A DNA stretch of 34,832 bases from Chromatiales bacterium (GTDB lineage Bacteria; Pseudomonadota; Gammaproteobacteria; JAGRCI01). Under the pieces are notes generated by a model. The model was given only the letters and a program-made list of their open reading frames with translations. It made no database searches and had not been told where the DNA came from. Positions 24,815 through 34,100 of this stretch are shown one piece after another; the first letter of the stretch is position 1, and every line of letters begins with the position of its first letter. The position numbers were made by a program, and so were the translations under genes. The stretch covers positions 1 through 34,832 of the forward strand of contig JAGRGI010000024.1 in assembly GCA_020445565.1 (NCBI GenBank). Direction: 5' to 3'.

Positions 24815-25087
24815 TCAACGGCCTTCGTTCAGGATTTCCGGCACGCGGCGGCGAATCGCCTCCTCCAGCGCAGCATCCAGCGCCTCCATGGTTTGATCCA
24901 GTGCGTGGTCCAAGACTTCCTGCAAGGCCGCCCGGCTCTGTCTGGCCAACTGCTCGGACAGCTCAAGGGCCAGCCTGTCGGCAACATTCTGTATCTGCTC
25001 CTGGCTCAATCCGGCGCCGCTCGCGTGCGGATCGGTGGGGTCGACCACCTCATAGAGTACCGGAATCTCATCGTTTAAATTGTGCAT
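24815..25087 (-). CDS. Hypothetical acidic helical protein downstream of holC
   Basis: A 90-residue frame, last in a pepA-holC-orf array and 9 nt after holC. It opens with a polar stretch (NDEIPVLYEVVDPTDP) and continues as a long amphipathic helix (LSQEQIQNVADRLALELSEQ, ALQEVLDHALDQTMEALDAAL) with no membrane segment. I do not recognise a named family. The amino-acid composition, spacing and coupling to holC support it as a real gene. It is convergent with the hybrid kinase gene, 7 nt apart, with a bulged hairpin at 24806-24826 across both stops. Confidence 0.75.
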   Translation of the reverse strand: MHNLNDEIPVLYEVVDPTDPHASGAGLSQEQIQNVADRLALELSEQLARQSRAALQEVLDHALDQTMEALDAALEEAIRRRVPEILNEGR

Positions 25088-25096
25088 GTTCGCGGC

Positions 25097-25549
25097 TCAC
25101 AGCTTGTGGGTTTCCAGGGGATAGCCTGCGTCTCGGTAGTGGGCATAGCGCGTCCGGCCCGGCAGTTTGTTGGCGTCGTTTTGATCCAATACCTCGGCTA
25201 CCCGTTGAAAGCCTTCGAACCCCTCAGGGACTTCCGTGCCCAGATTGATCAATACCTGATCAAAGCCCTCCGGCGCCATGCCGCTGGTAACGACCACCGG
25301 TTCCTCGCGGTCCGGTTGCTGGGGATGGACCCGATGGGGAATGAAACTACCCGGCCGAAAACTCCACAGCAGTTGATCGAGAAACTGCGCCTGCCGCGGT
25401 TCGTCCACACGTATGGCTACGCTGTGCCCCAACGAAAAAACCTTTTCAGTGAGGCGGCAGACGAACTGCAAGCGCTGCATCGGGTCCTGCCCCGGCAGCA
25501 GATAGAAATCCACGCGAGGGCCGGTTGAGTCCGTCACCTTACTGCACAT
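25097..25549 (-). CDS. holC: DNA polymerase III subunit chi
   Basis: A 150-residue protein. The HolC pattern is seen in RVDFYLLPGQDPMQRLQFVCRLTEK (two parts), GHSVAIRVDEPRQAQFLDQLLWSF and FIPHRVHP, then PVVVTSG and VLINLGTEVPEGFEGFQRVAEV. Chi, with psi, links the clamp loader to single-stranded DNA-binding protein in the replisome. The start is not sure: ATG at 25549 overlaps the pepA stop by 11 nt; a GTG four codons later fits the family start equally. The pepA-holC order is standard in Gammaproteobacteria. Confidence 0.93.
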   Translation of the reverse strand: MCSKVTDSTGPRVDFYLLPGQDPMQRLQFVCRLTEKVFSLGHSVAIRVDEPRQAQFLDQLLWSFRPGSFIPHRVHPQQPDREEPVVVTSGMAPEGFDQVLINLGTEVPEGFEGFQRVAEVLDQNDANKLPGRTRYAHYRDAGYPLETHKL

Positions 25550-27041
25550 CGGCCGCGCGTGCGCGGTCGAGCAGATACTGGCTCAGCAAGGCCACGGGAC
25601 GGCCCGTAGCACCCTTTTCCTTACCCGACTTCCAGGCCACGCCAGCGATGTCCAAATGTGCCCAGCGTTGTTTGTCGGTAAAGCGCGAGAGGAAGCAGGC
25701 GGCGGTCACTGCGCCGGCCTGGCGTCCGCCGACGTTGGCCATATCGGCGAAATTGCTGTCCAGCTGTTTCTGGTAGTCCGGCCACAGCGGCAGTTGCCAG
25801 GCGCGGTCGGCGCATTGATTGCCGGCGTCCAGCAACTCGTCGGCCAAGCCCTGGTCGTTGGCGAACAGGCCGCAAGCGTGGGCGCCCAAGGCAATCACGC
25901 AGGCGCCGGTGAGGGTGGCGATGTCCACCGTCACCTCCGGTTCGAAACGTTCGCAATAGCTCAGGGCATCGCAGAGGATGAGCCGGCCCTCGGCGTCGGT
26001 GTTGAGGATTTCGATGGTGAGGCCGGCCATGCTGGTGACGATGTCGCCGGGCTTGTTGGCCTCACCGTCCGGCAGGTTCTCGGAGGATGGTACGATACCC
26101 ACCAGATTGATCGGCAGGTTCAGTTCGCAGCAGGCTTTGACTGCGCCGAACACACTGGCGCCACCGCACATGTCATATTTCATTTCGTCCATGTCCGCTG
26201 CCGGTTTCAGGGAAATGCCGCCGGCGTCGAAAGTCAGGCCCTTGCCGACCAGGGCGATGGGCTTGCGCTCCTCGCCGGCCCCCCGGTAGTGCATAACGAT
26301 CAGTTTCGCCGGCTGACGACTGCCCCGCGATACCGACAGCAGCGAGCCCATGCCCAGCTCTTGCATCTGCTCCTCTTCCAATACGCTCACCGTCAGCCGA
26401 TCATAGGTGGCGCCCAACGCCTGGGCCTGTTCGGCCAGATAGGTCGGGGTGCAGATATTGCCGGGCAGATTGGACAGATCCCGCGTCAGGCGGCTGCCGG
26501 CAGCGATGGCCGCGGCATCGCGCACGGCACGCTCACCGGCGTCCCGGTCCGCAGCCGAGGGCAGCCACAAGGCGAGTGCCGAGGGCAAGGGGCTGTCGCT
26601 CTTCCTGCTCTTGGTGGTCTCATAGCGGTAGACCGCGTCTTCGGCCGCCGCCGCCTGGAAGCGGATCTTCCAGTAGCTGTCACGTTCTTTGAGGGGGAGG
26701 TCTGTGAGGCAACTGGTCACCGAGGCAACACCCTTTCCCGCCAACGCCTGCATCGCTGCGGCCGTGGCGGCGATCAGCCCCTGGGGTGTCAGGTCGGCGC
26801 GCTTGCCGCAACCGGTGAGTACCACGCGCCGGGCCGCGACCGCCGGTAGATCATGCAACAACAGGGTTTCACCCGCTTTGCCGCGAATATCGCCCAGGGA
26901 CAACATGCGTGACAGTCCGCCGCCGCTGGCATCGTCGAGGTCCGCCGCGGCACCGGCCGGTTCCTCGTCCTCAAAAAGGCCGACGATCAGGCAGTCGGTC
27001 TCCAGGGTCTCGGGTTTGCCGGTCGAAAGGCTGAGTTCCAT
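25539..27041 (-). CDS. pepA: Leucyl aminopeptidase (cytosol aminopeptidase, M17)
   Basis: A 500-residue two-metal aminopeptidase that removes N-terminal residues from peptides; in some species it also binds DNA. The catalytic C-terminal domain has the metal-binding Lys267 in VGKGLTFDAGGISLKP, the Asp in KYDMCGGA and the M17 signature NTDAEGRL (347-354). The N-terminal regulatory domain (LSTGKPETLETDCLIVGLFE) is also complete, and the length equals that of E. coli PepA. It is divergent from lptF with a 194-nt shared upstream region, and followed by holC. Confidence 0.98.
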   Translation of the reverse strand: MELSLSTGKPETLETDCLIVGLFEDEEPAGAAADLDDASGGGLSRMLSLGDIRGKAGETLLLHDLPAVAARRVVLTGCGKRADLTPQGLIAATAAAMQALAGKGVASVTSCLTDLPLKERDSYWKIRFQAAAAEDAVYRYETTKSRKSDSPLPSALALWLPSAADRDAGERAVRDAAAIAAGSRLTRDLSNLPGNICTPTYLAEQAQALGATYDRLTVSVLEEEQMQELGMGSLLSVSRGSRQPAKLIVMHYRGAGEERKPIALVGKGLTFDAGGISLKPAADMDEMKYDMCGGASVFGAVKACCELNLPINLVGIVPSSENLPDGEANKPGDIVTSMAGLTIEILNTDAEGRLILCDALSYCERFEPEVTVDIATLTGACVIALGAHACGLFANDQGLADELLDAGNQCADRAWQLPLWPDYQKQLDSNFADMANVGGRQAGAVTAACFLSRFTDKQRWAHLDIAGVAWKSGKEKGATGRPVALLSQYLLDRARAADVQ

Positions 27042-27235
27042 TGCGGTTCCTCTGGTGGCGGTGATGAATGAACTAGAATACTGCGATTACTTTGGCGTCG
27101 GCAATTGGCGACGCCCGTTCGGGGATTTTTCGTTTTGATGCGACAACAACGAGCGCAAACCGATGGCCCTCCGCCCCATTTGCGGCCGGCGCTGTCGAAT
27201 CGTCCGGGGCCGGGGGCGATGTGTGGAGGCCGGCC

Positions 27236-28309
27236 GTGCTGATCGCCCGTTCCATTGCCAGCGAGATTCTCGTCACCCTGGCGGCGGTCACCGGCGTTCT
27301 GCTGCTGATCCTGCTGGGTACCCAATTGGTGCGTGCCCTGGCCGATGCGGTCAGCGGCAAGATCGCCGGTGACGTTGTTTTTCAACTGCTGGGTTTGCAG
27401 ACCCTGGCCTATCTGGGACCGTTGCTGGTGCCCGGCATGTTCATCGCCATCATTCTCACCCTGGGACGCATGTACCGGGACCACGAGGTAACCGCACTGG
27501 CCGCCTGCGGCGTGGGGCGGGGCCAATTGTTTGCTGCCGTGCTGCGGATCGCTATTCCGGTCGCTATCCTGGCCGGCCTGTTTTCCCTCTATCTCAAACC
27601 GCTGGCGCGCTTGCAGGGCGAGATCATCCGTCAGGAACAGCGCGAACTTGGGCAGATTACCGCCCTGACCCCCGGCCGCTTTACCGAGATCAGCGGCCGT
27701 AACGTGGTGGTGTTCGCCGAATACCTGGACGAGAACGGCGACTGGCGCAATGTGTTCGTGCGCGACAGCCGCGGTGTGACCGCGGCCGATCGGGCGCGGC
27801 GCGAGTTTCGCCCGGATTTCAACGGTGACTACATCGTGCTTCAGGACGGCCATCGTTACGAAGGCGCCCCAGGTACGCGGAATTTTCGCATCGACCGCTA
27901 CAAACTCCACGGTATACGCGTGGGCGGTACCCGGGAAGGCGATTTGCCCCGCAGGGCAAGCACGCTGTCGACCTTTGAACTCCTGAACGATGGCTCCCCC
28001 GCCGCCAAGGCGGAATTGCAGAGCCGGCTTTCCGCGCCGGTGTCCACCCTGCTGCTGGCCCTGCTGGCGGTTCCCTTGAGCCGCACCGATCCGCGCGAGG
28101 GGCGCTACGGTCGACTGCTGGTCGCGCTGTTGGTCTACATCCTCTACACCAATCTCATCGGCATCTCCGAGTCCTGGATGAAGGATGGCAAGGTGCCGTT
28201 GTGGCTGGGCGCCTGGTGGGTACATGCGATCATGCTGTTCGGATTCATGCTTGCGCTCGGATTGGGCGGCAGCCTGGGGCGGCGGCTGCGGCGTTGGGCC
28301 AAGCGATGA
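27236..28309 (+). CDS. lptF: LPS export ABC transporter permease LptF
   Basis: The frame is open from 27092, but GTG at 27236 with GGAGG 6 nt upstream (27225-27229) starts the protein just before the first membrane helix (ASEILVTLAAVTGVLLLILLG). The 357-residue product has three N-terminal helices, a periplasmic beta-jellyroll domain (GRFTEISGRNVVVFAEYLDE, DYIVLQDGHRYEG) and three C-terminal helices with FSYLKPLARLQGEI-like coupling motifs (YLKPLARLQGEI). LptF pairs with LptG and the ATPase LptB to lift lipopolysaccharide from the inner membrane onto the LptC-A-D bridge. It overlaps lptG by 4 nt, the standard order. Confidence 0.96.
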   Translation: MLIARSIASEILVTLAAVTGVLLLILLGTQLVRALADAVSGKIAGDVVFQLLGLQTLAYLGPLLVPGMFIAIILTLGRMYRDHEVTALAACGVGRGQLFAAVLRIAIPVAILAGLFSLYLKPLARLQGEIIRQEQRELGQITALTPGRFTEISGRNVVVFAEYLDENGDWRNVFVRDSRGVTAADRARREFRPDFNGDYIVLQDGHRYEGAPGTRNFRIDRYKLHGIRVGGTREGDLPRRASTLSTFELLNDGSPAAKAELQSRLSAPVSTLLLALLAVPLSRTDPREGRYGRLLVALLVYILYTNLIGISESWMKDGKVPLWLGAWWVHAIMLFGFMLALGLGGSLGRRLRRWAKR

Positions 28310-29376
28310 CTTTGCTCAATCGTCACATCGCCCGTGCCGTAATCGCCAACACCTTGCTGACGGTGCTGGTGTTGGTGATTATCAGCAGTTTCTTCGTGCT
28401 GGTGGATGAACTCGACGATGTCGGCAAGGGCAGCTACGACACCGGCCTGGCCCTTTGGTTTACCGCCCTGGGCATTCCCCAGCGTCTGCACGAGTTTCTA
28501 CCCGTCGCCACCTTGATAGGCAGTCTGTTGGGGCTTGGCGGATTGGCGCGCCATAACGAATTGACCGCGGCGCGGGCCGCTGGGGTGTCGGTGCGCCAAA
28601 TCCTGTTTGCGGTGTTGCGTGCCGGTTTGTTGATCATGATGTTCAGCTTCGTCATGTCCGAACTGGTTGCGCCCCCCGCCGAACGTCAGGCGCAACAGAT
28701 GCGGGCCTATGCGTTGCAGGGCGATTTGGCGGTGAAGACCGACGGCGGCTATTGGGCACGCGACGGCAATCGTTACATCAATGTGCGCGAGGTGTTGCCG
28801 GACAGGGGGCTGCGGGGCGTGGAGATTTATGAATTCGACCAGGCGAGGCGCTTGTCCCTGGCCTCATTCGCCGAACAGGCGCAGTACCGCGGCGACCATT
28901 GGCTGTTGGGCGATGTACAGCAGACCGTTTTCGGCGAGCACCTGACAGTGCGGACCCTGGAGCAGCTTCGTTGGGATTCGGTGTTGAATCCGCAGGTGTT
29001 GGAAGTGCTGGCGGTTCGTCCGGAAAACCTGACCTTGGCCGGGCTCCATCAATACATTGGCTATCTGGATGCCAATCACCTGGATGCCGGCCCCTATGAA
29101 TTGGGTTTCTGGCACAAGCTGTTGCGGCCGGTGGAGTTGCTGGTGATGCTGGTGCTGGCGATCCCCTTTGTCTTCGGTTCGCAGCGCAATGTGTCGGTAG
29201 GGCAGGGGGTGCTGGTGGGTACCCTGCTGGGGGTCGCCTACTGGCTGCTCGGCAAGGCCCTCGGACAGATCGGCCTGGTCTACGGCGTCAACATGGCGAT
29301 CAGCGTCGGGCTGCCGCCGGTACTGTTTTTTGGTCTGGCGGTTTGGCTGTATCGCCGCGTGCGCTGTTTTTCCTGA
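28306..29376 (+). CDS. lptG: LPS export ABC transporter permease LptG
   Basis: A 356-residue partner of LptF, with its ATG overlapping the lptF stop. The N-terminal TLLNRHIARAVIANTLLTVLVL and SFFVLVDELDDVGKGSY are characteristic; GGLARHNELTAARAAGVSV (cytoplasmic coupling helix) and the C-terminal helices (LVMLVLAIPFVFGSQRN, VGTLLGVAYWLLGKALGQIG) complete the fold. The periplasmic jellyroll lies between. Function: lipopolysaccharide extraction to the outer-membrane transport bridge. It is 99 nt upstream of the ornithine-lipid type gene pair. Confidence 0.96.
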   Translation: MTLLNRHIARAVIANTLLTVLVLVIISSFFVLVDELDDVGKGSYDTGLALWFTALGIPQRLHEFLPVATLIGSLLGLGGLARHNELTAARAAGVSVRQILFAVLRAGLLIMMFSFVMSELVAPPAERQAQQMRAYALQGDLAVKTDGGYWARDGNRYINVREVLPDRGLRGVEIYEFDQARRLSLASFAEQAQYRGDHWLLGDVQQTVFGEHLTVRTLEQLRWDSVLNPQVLEVLAVRPENLTLAGLHQYIGYLDANHLDAGPYELGFWHKLLRPVELLVMLVLAIPFVFGSQRNVSVGQGVLVGTLLGVAYWLLGKALGQIGLVYGVNMAISVGLPPVLFFGLAVWLYRRVRCFS

Positions 29377-29378
29377 TC

Positions 29379-29422
29379 GCGTCATCGAAAGCTCATCAAG
29401 CCTTCACTTGCCTGTCATTCGG
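29379..29422 (+). promoter_or_regulatory. Pho-box-like array: four 11-bp direct repeats before olsB-like gene
   Basis: Four heptamers, GCGTCAT (29379), AGCTCAT (29390), CCTTCAC (29401) and CTGTCAT (29412), start exactly 11 bp apart; each ends in TCAT or TCAC. PhoB binds 11-bp direct repeats with the core CTGTCAT, and the last unit is a perfect match. The array ends 53 nt before the olsB-like ATG. No clear -10 element lies at the best distance; TACCAT at 29441-29446 is a weak candidate. The first unit begins just after the lptG stop. Confidence 0.5.
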
Positions 29423-29431
29423 CGTCTCCAC

Positions 29432-29460
29432 AATCGGGCCTACCATATCGTAGGCCGATT
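29432..29460 (+). other. Bulged inverted repeat in the olsB-like leader
   Basis: AATCGGGCCTAC (29432-29443) and GTAGGCCGATT (29450-29460) pair over 11 bp with a single bulged G and a 6-nt loop. It lies between the Pho-box-like array and the start codon, 15 nt before the ATG. There is no following T-run, so it is not an obvious terminator; it may be an operator or an mRNA structure. Confidence 0.5.
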
Positions 29461-29475
29461 GAAGGGTTCCTCCGC

Positions 29476-30273
29476 ATGTACAGCGCTGCCACCGCCGGGG
29501 CCGTTGCTTCGCCCGTAAAGCCGCTACTGCTTACCACCGAACTGGCCAGGGACGACGAGGATGTGCGCCTGTCCCAGCGCCTTCGCCACCGGGTGTTCGC
29601 CGAGGAAATGGGCGCCAGATTGGATTGCCCTGACGCAGGAATGGACGTGGATCGCTTCGATCCGCATTGTCATCATCTGCTGGTACGCAACGCCGAGACC
29701 GGTGAGGTTTTGGGCAGCACCCGCATCCTGTTGCAACGCGAGGTTCGAAAGACCGGTGGTTTTTACTCTGAAACGGAATTCGACCTCGGTCGCATTCTCA
29801 CCTGCACCAAGAGTTTTATGGAGATTGGCCGCACCTGCGTGCATCCCGACTATCGCAGCGGTGCGGTGATCGGCATGTTGTGGGCCGGCATCGCCGGATT
29901 CATGAATGCGAATCAGGTCGACTACCTGATGGGCTGTGCCAGCATTCCACTGGATCTTGGCGCCGATCACGTCCACGCCATCATGGCTGAGCTGCGTAAC
30001 AAACACTATGCCCCGGTTACCCGCCGAGCCTTTCCCAAGGTGGCGTTGCCTGAAATGCAGAATGGCCATCAAGGACGGATCGACATGCCGGCACTGCTCC
30101 GCGCCTATCTAAGGGTTGGCGTTGAGGTCTGCGGCGAGCCCCATTGGGACAGAGACTTCAATGTCGCCGACGTGTTTGTCTTGCTGGATCGTCGACGCAT
30201 CAACGAGCGTTATTTGCGGCACTTCGTCAAGGGCGCACCCGGCGCGGCAGACACCGATCGTGCTGCGGCCTGA
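29476..30273 (+). CDS. olsB: OlsB-like L-ornithine N-alpha-acyltransferase (GNAT fold)
   Basis: A 265-residue protein with GAAGGG 9 nt before the ATG. It has the acyl-ACP-dependent GNAT pattern of the OlsB / haemolysin-like acyltransferase family: RLSQRLRHRVFAEEMGARLD, DRFDPHCHHLLVRNAETGEV (two parts), STRILLQREVRKTGGFYSETEFDL (two parts), MEIGRTCVHPDYRSGAVIGMLW and YLMGCASIPL. OlsB transfers a 3-hydroxyacyl chain to ornithine, the first step of ornithine lipid synthesis. The overlapping downstream gene encodes the partner O-acyltransferase type, which supports the pathway call. The exact substrate (ornithine, glutamine or other) cannot be read from sequence. Confidence 0.85.
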   Translation: MYSAATAGAVASPVKPLLLTTELARDDEDVRLSQRLRHRVFAEEMGARLDCPDAGMDVDRFDPHCHHLLVRNAETGEVLGSTRILLQREVRKTGGFYSETEFDLGRILTCTKSFMEIGRTCVHPDYRSGAVIGMLWAGIAGFMNANQVDYLMGCASIPLDLGADHVHAIMAELRNKHYAPVTRRAFPKVALPEMQNGHQGRIDMPALLRAYLRVGVEVCGEPHWDRDFNVADVFVLLDRRRINERYLRHFVKGAPGAADTDRAAA

Positions 30274-31069
30274 TACTGGCGTCGACAGCGGTTGGGATCT
30301 GCGCCTGGCGGCGCCGGCACGTCGTGGGCGAGCGGCAAAGCTGGTTTGCCTGCTGTCACACATCGGCGCCGGCTGTCTGCTGGCCCTGCTGTTTTTTCGC
30401 GGCGGGTCGGATGCCTGGAACATTCGGCAGCGCGCCATCTATCGTTGGTGGCACGGCCGCCTGTGCGACATCCTCGATATTTCCGTGCGTGTTTCCGGCC
30501 GCCCTGGCCGCGAGCCGGTGTTGCTGGTCTCCAACCATGTATCCTGGCTGGACATTCCCGTTCTCGCCGGCGTTCAACCGGTGGGATTTCTCGCCAAGCG
30601 GGAAGTGCGCGACTGGCCCGTGGTGGGCTGGTTGTGTCGGCGGGTGAGGACTCGCTTCATCGCACGCGGCAGCCGAAAGAGCAGCGCCAATGCCCTGGGG
30701 GGGCTGGTAGACGATTTGAAAACGGGCCGCAGCATGGCGGTATTCCCCGAAGGCACCACCCATGAGGGCTCTGAACTGGGGAATTATCATCCTTTGGTGT
30801 TCCAGTCCTGTATCGATGCGGGGGTGAAAGTTCAACCCGTGGTCCTGTTTTACGCCGATCATCGCGGTCGGCACCTGCCCGAAGCGGCTTTCATTGGCGA
30901 CGATGGTTTCGTGCCCCACCTGTGGCGTATGCTCTCCCTGTCCGGGACCCGGGTCTATGTCCATTTTGCGCCTGTCATTACCCCGGAGGGTGAGACTCGT
31001 CGCGATCTGGCCAGGGAAAGCCGACGCATTGCGGCTGAGCGCCTGGGCGGTTTTCTTGGTGGCGATTGA
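30260..31069 (+). CDS. olsA: OlsA-like lyso-ornithine lipid O-acyltransferase (PlsC family)
   Basis: GTG at 30260 lies 14 nt inside the olsB-like gene; the upstream open frame (from 30116) belongs to the antecedent gene in another frame. The 269-residue product has one hydrophobic N-terminal helix (IGAGCLLALLFF), then the PlsC acyltransferase motifs: HX4D (NHVSWLD, H93 and D98) and FPEGTT (162-167), plus a PVVLFYADHRGR stretch in the acyl-acceptor region. It would add the second acyl chain to lyso-ornithine lipid. By itself it could equally be a 1-acylglycerol-3-phosphate acyltransferase; the OlsB partner decides the call. Confidence 0.8.
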   Translation: MLRPDTGVDSGWDLRLAAPARRGRAAKLVCLLSHIGAGCLLALLFFRGGSDAWNIRQRAIYRWWHGRLCDILDISVRVSGRPGREPVLLVSNHVSWLDIPVLAGVQPVGFLAKREVRDWPVVGWLCRRVRTRFIARGSRKSSANALGGLVDDLKTGRSMAVFPEGTTHEGSELGNYHPLVFQSCIDAGVKVQPVVLFYADHRGRHLPEAAFIGDDGFVPHLWRMLSLSGTRVYVHFAPVITPEGETRRDLARESRRIAAERLGGFLGGD

Positions 31070-31114
31070 CGTTTGCGGTGACGCCAAGCTCCAATTCGAT
31101 TCCCGGGTTGGTTT

Positions 31115-34100
31115 TTAGCTGCTCGAATCCGCCTTTCCTGAATCCACGTCTCGATTCGCCCTTATCCATCTGGCCATGGTCATGAACATCAGGTCAGGAT
31201 TGATTGGCTTGGCGATATGGTCGTTCATGCCGGCGGCCAGGGCCTTTTCCCGATCCCCTTTCATGGCATTGGCGGTCATGGCGATCACGGGCAAGGTTTT
31301 GAATCGTTCCTGCCGGCGTATCCTGCGGGTTGCTTCGTAGCCGTCCATCTCCGGCATTTGGCAGTCCATCAGAACGCCATCGAAGGTTTGCTGTTCAAGC
31401 AGATCTAACGCCATCCTGCCATTCATGGCGGTGGTAACGCCGATTTCGTCGTCGCCGAGTAGCGCCAATACCAGTTCTTGATTGATTTCGTTGTCTTCCA
31501 CTACCAGGATTCGTGTGCCCCGGAGCTGTGAGTGGGCTTGCTGCAAGTCCATTTCCAGGTGTTCGTCCGGGATTGGATCATCTGATCGGTCTGCTTGCTT
31601 TTTCAGTTGCACGGTGAAGCAAAAGTTGCTGCCGGCTTCGGGTTCGCTGGTCACCCAGATACTGCCACCCATGGTTTGGACGATGTTCTTCGATATGACC
31701 AGGCCCAGTCCGGTACCGCCGTACTTGCGGGTGGTGGAACTGTCGGCCTGCGTGAAAGATTGGAAAACTCTGTCCTGCTGCTCCTGGCTCATGCCGATGC
31801 CGGTGTCGCGTACGCAGAAGCGCAGGAGTACATCCAGTTCGGTCTCGACCAGGAGGTTTACGTGCAAGGAAACGGTACCGCCGGGTTTGCTGAATTTCAC
31901 CGCATTGGAGCCGAGATTGACGAGCACCTGCCCCAGTCGCAAAGGGTCCCCCACCAAGTCATCCGGCACATCGGGTTCGATGGTCGCCGAGAGGCTCAGC
32001 TTGCTTTCATCCGCCTTCAGACGAATCAGTCCAATGACATTGTCAATCGCCTCCGAGAGCTGAAACTTCGTGGATTCAATGTTCAGCTTGCCTGCCTCGA
32101 TCTTGGAGAAATCCAGAATGTCGTCGAGTATCCGCAGCAGGGCATTGGCCGAGTGGTGTGCTCTTTTCAGGTAGTGACGGGGCTTTTCGCCCAGGCCGGT
32201 CCGCAAGGCGAGGTTGATCATGCCGATGATGCCATTCATCGGGGTGCGCAGCTCATGACTCATATTGGCCAGGAAGGCACTTTTTGCCCGCGTTGCCTGT
32301 TCGGCTTTTTCGCGGGCCTCCTTAATGGCCTGTTCCGCGAGCTTGCGTTCGGTGATGTCTTCGTAGACACCCAGTATTCCGAAGGTCTTTTCGTCATGGG
32401 CTGTTTTCAGCGGGATCTTCGAAGTACGTAGCCAGATTTGTTCGCCTGAGGGGGTGGTTTGCGGTTCTTCATACCCGATCAGCGGCTGGTCTTGTTTCAT
32501 GACCCTGCGGTCGTCGGCCCGGTATAACTCCGCTTCATTCTTCCAACCCATGTCGAAGTCACTCAGACCGACCAAACGTTCCGGATCGTCATACCCGGCG
32601 TCCTGAGCGAAGAGTTTGTTACAACCGAGATAGGTCAAATCCAGGTCTTTCCAGAATACCCGCACGGGGATGGTATCCAGTACCCGTTGCAACATCTGGC
32701 GCGTAGCGTCAGCCGATGCTCTGGCCTCTTCCCTTTCCGCCTCCACCTTCTTGCGTTCGGTGATATCCAGTTGTATCCCGCTCGCCCGCAACGGATTGCC
32801 CTGCGCATCTTTCTCCACCACCTTGCCGCGGGAATTGATCCACACCCAATGGCCGTTCTTGTGCTTGAGGCGAAACTCCACGTCATAGTCGTCGCTAAGG
32901 CCGGAAAAATGCCTTTCCAGAGCCAGCATGGCCTTCTTGTAGTCCGCGGGATGCGTATTCCTTTCCCAGAATTCGGCTTGCACAGGCAGCAGCTCTTCAC
33001 GCCTGTAGCCTAGGATGGATGCCCAGCGCTCGTTGATTTCCACGTGTCCGGAGGCTATGTCCCAATCCCAGGAGCCGGCATTGGTTCCCTCCAGCACATT
33101 CTGTAACGCGGAGGTGCGCTCCTTGACCAAGCGTTCGAGCCGGTCCGCGTGGATGGCCAGTTTCTGGCGCAACAGTTGGTTCTCTCTGGCCACATTGGCC
33201 AGCAGCGAGAGTTCATTGCCCAAGGCCAGAACGGTAACGGCGGCGTTGTTATGTATGCTGGCGCCGTCGTCTGAAAGCCCGCCTTCCCCGAAGCTTGAGA
33301 AACCCGCCATCGGTGTGCCCGCAGCCAACCGTACCACACTGGCTACCTCCTTGGTCGCCTGCTCCTGGCCCATGAGCTTCGGTCGCAGCGCGCAATAATT
33401 GCACAGAATGACTGCTGCCTGACTGGTGTCGGCTCTCAACAGGGCTTTGCGCAGCGTTTCGCCGCCTGCGGAACCGGCAGCACTGGAATCCATCACCACC
33501 AGCTCGTCGCCGACCTCCAGGGGTTGGGCCATGCGCACACCACCGCGTTCGGTCTGAAAGGTCGCGATGTTGACGGAGTACTGACCCATGAGGCGGGGAG
33601 TGCCCAGCGCGCGCCGGGTGCTCAAACTGATATGCTTACCCGCCAGCGCTGCGGATGTGGTGTCCAGCTGTTCGGCCAGCAAACCGGCAGCGGGCCTTCC
33701 ATCAAGGGAGAGGACTTCATGGCCGTCGACGCCGGTCACCCGCATACGTCTGTCGGTCGGAGCAAAGCCGTTTCCCATGGCAAGACCGAAACTCAGGCTG
33801 GTTTCGAATACCGCCAGCAGCAACCCGTCGTGATAAACCTCACGTCCGTGCAGAACCGCATTCGTTTCCAGTTTCCAGTCGTCCGCGCTGCTGCCGGCGA
33901 AAATGGGCATGACGCCCAGGGTTCTGGACTTGACGGTGTTGAGAATTTCAAAGCTTCTGGACGTGGCATGGCGGGTATTGCCGGGCGAGAAGAGCATCGC
34001 GAACAAACGCTTTCCGTCGCGAAGCCGGGCCTGATGCGAGGCGGGGGTGGCGTCGATGAACGGCCTTAGCTGTACCGACTCCATGGCACTGTCCACGGCG

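Noticed and set aside
24806..24826. Terminator between the hybrid kinase and the small convergent gene
   Set aside because: The stem is bulged, the loop is tiny and neither side has a T-run; it may come from the codons of the two gene ends.
27092..27235. In-frame extension of lptF by 48 codons
   Set aside because: The GTG at 27236 has a well-placed GGAGG and starts the protein at the normal first membrane helix; the upstream residues do not fit the family.
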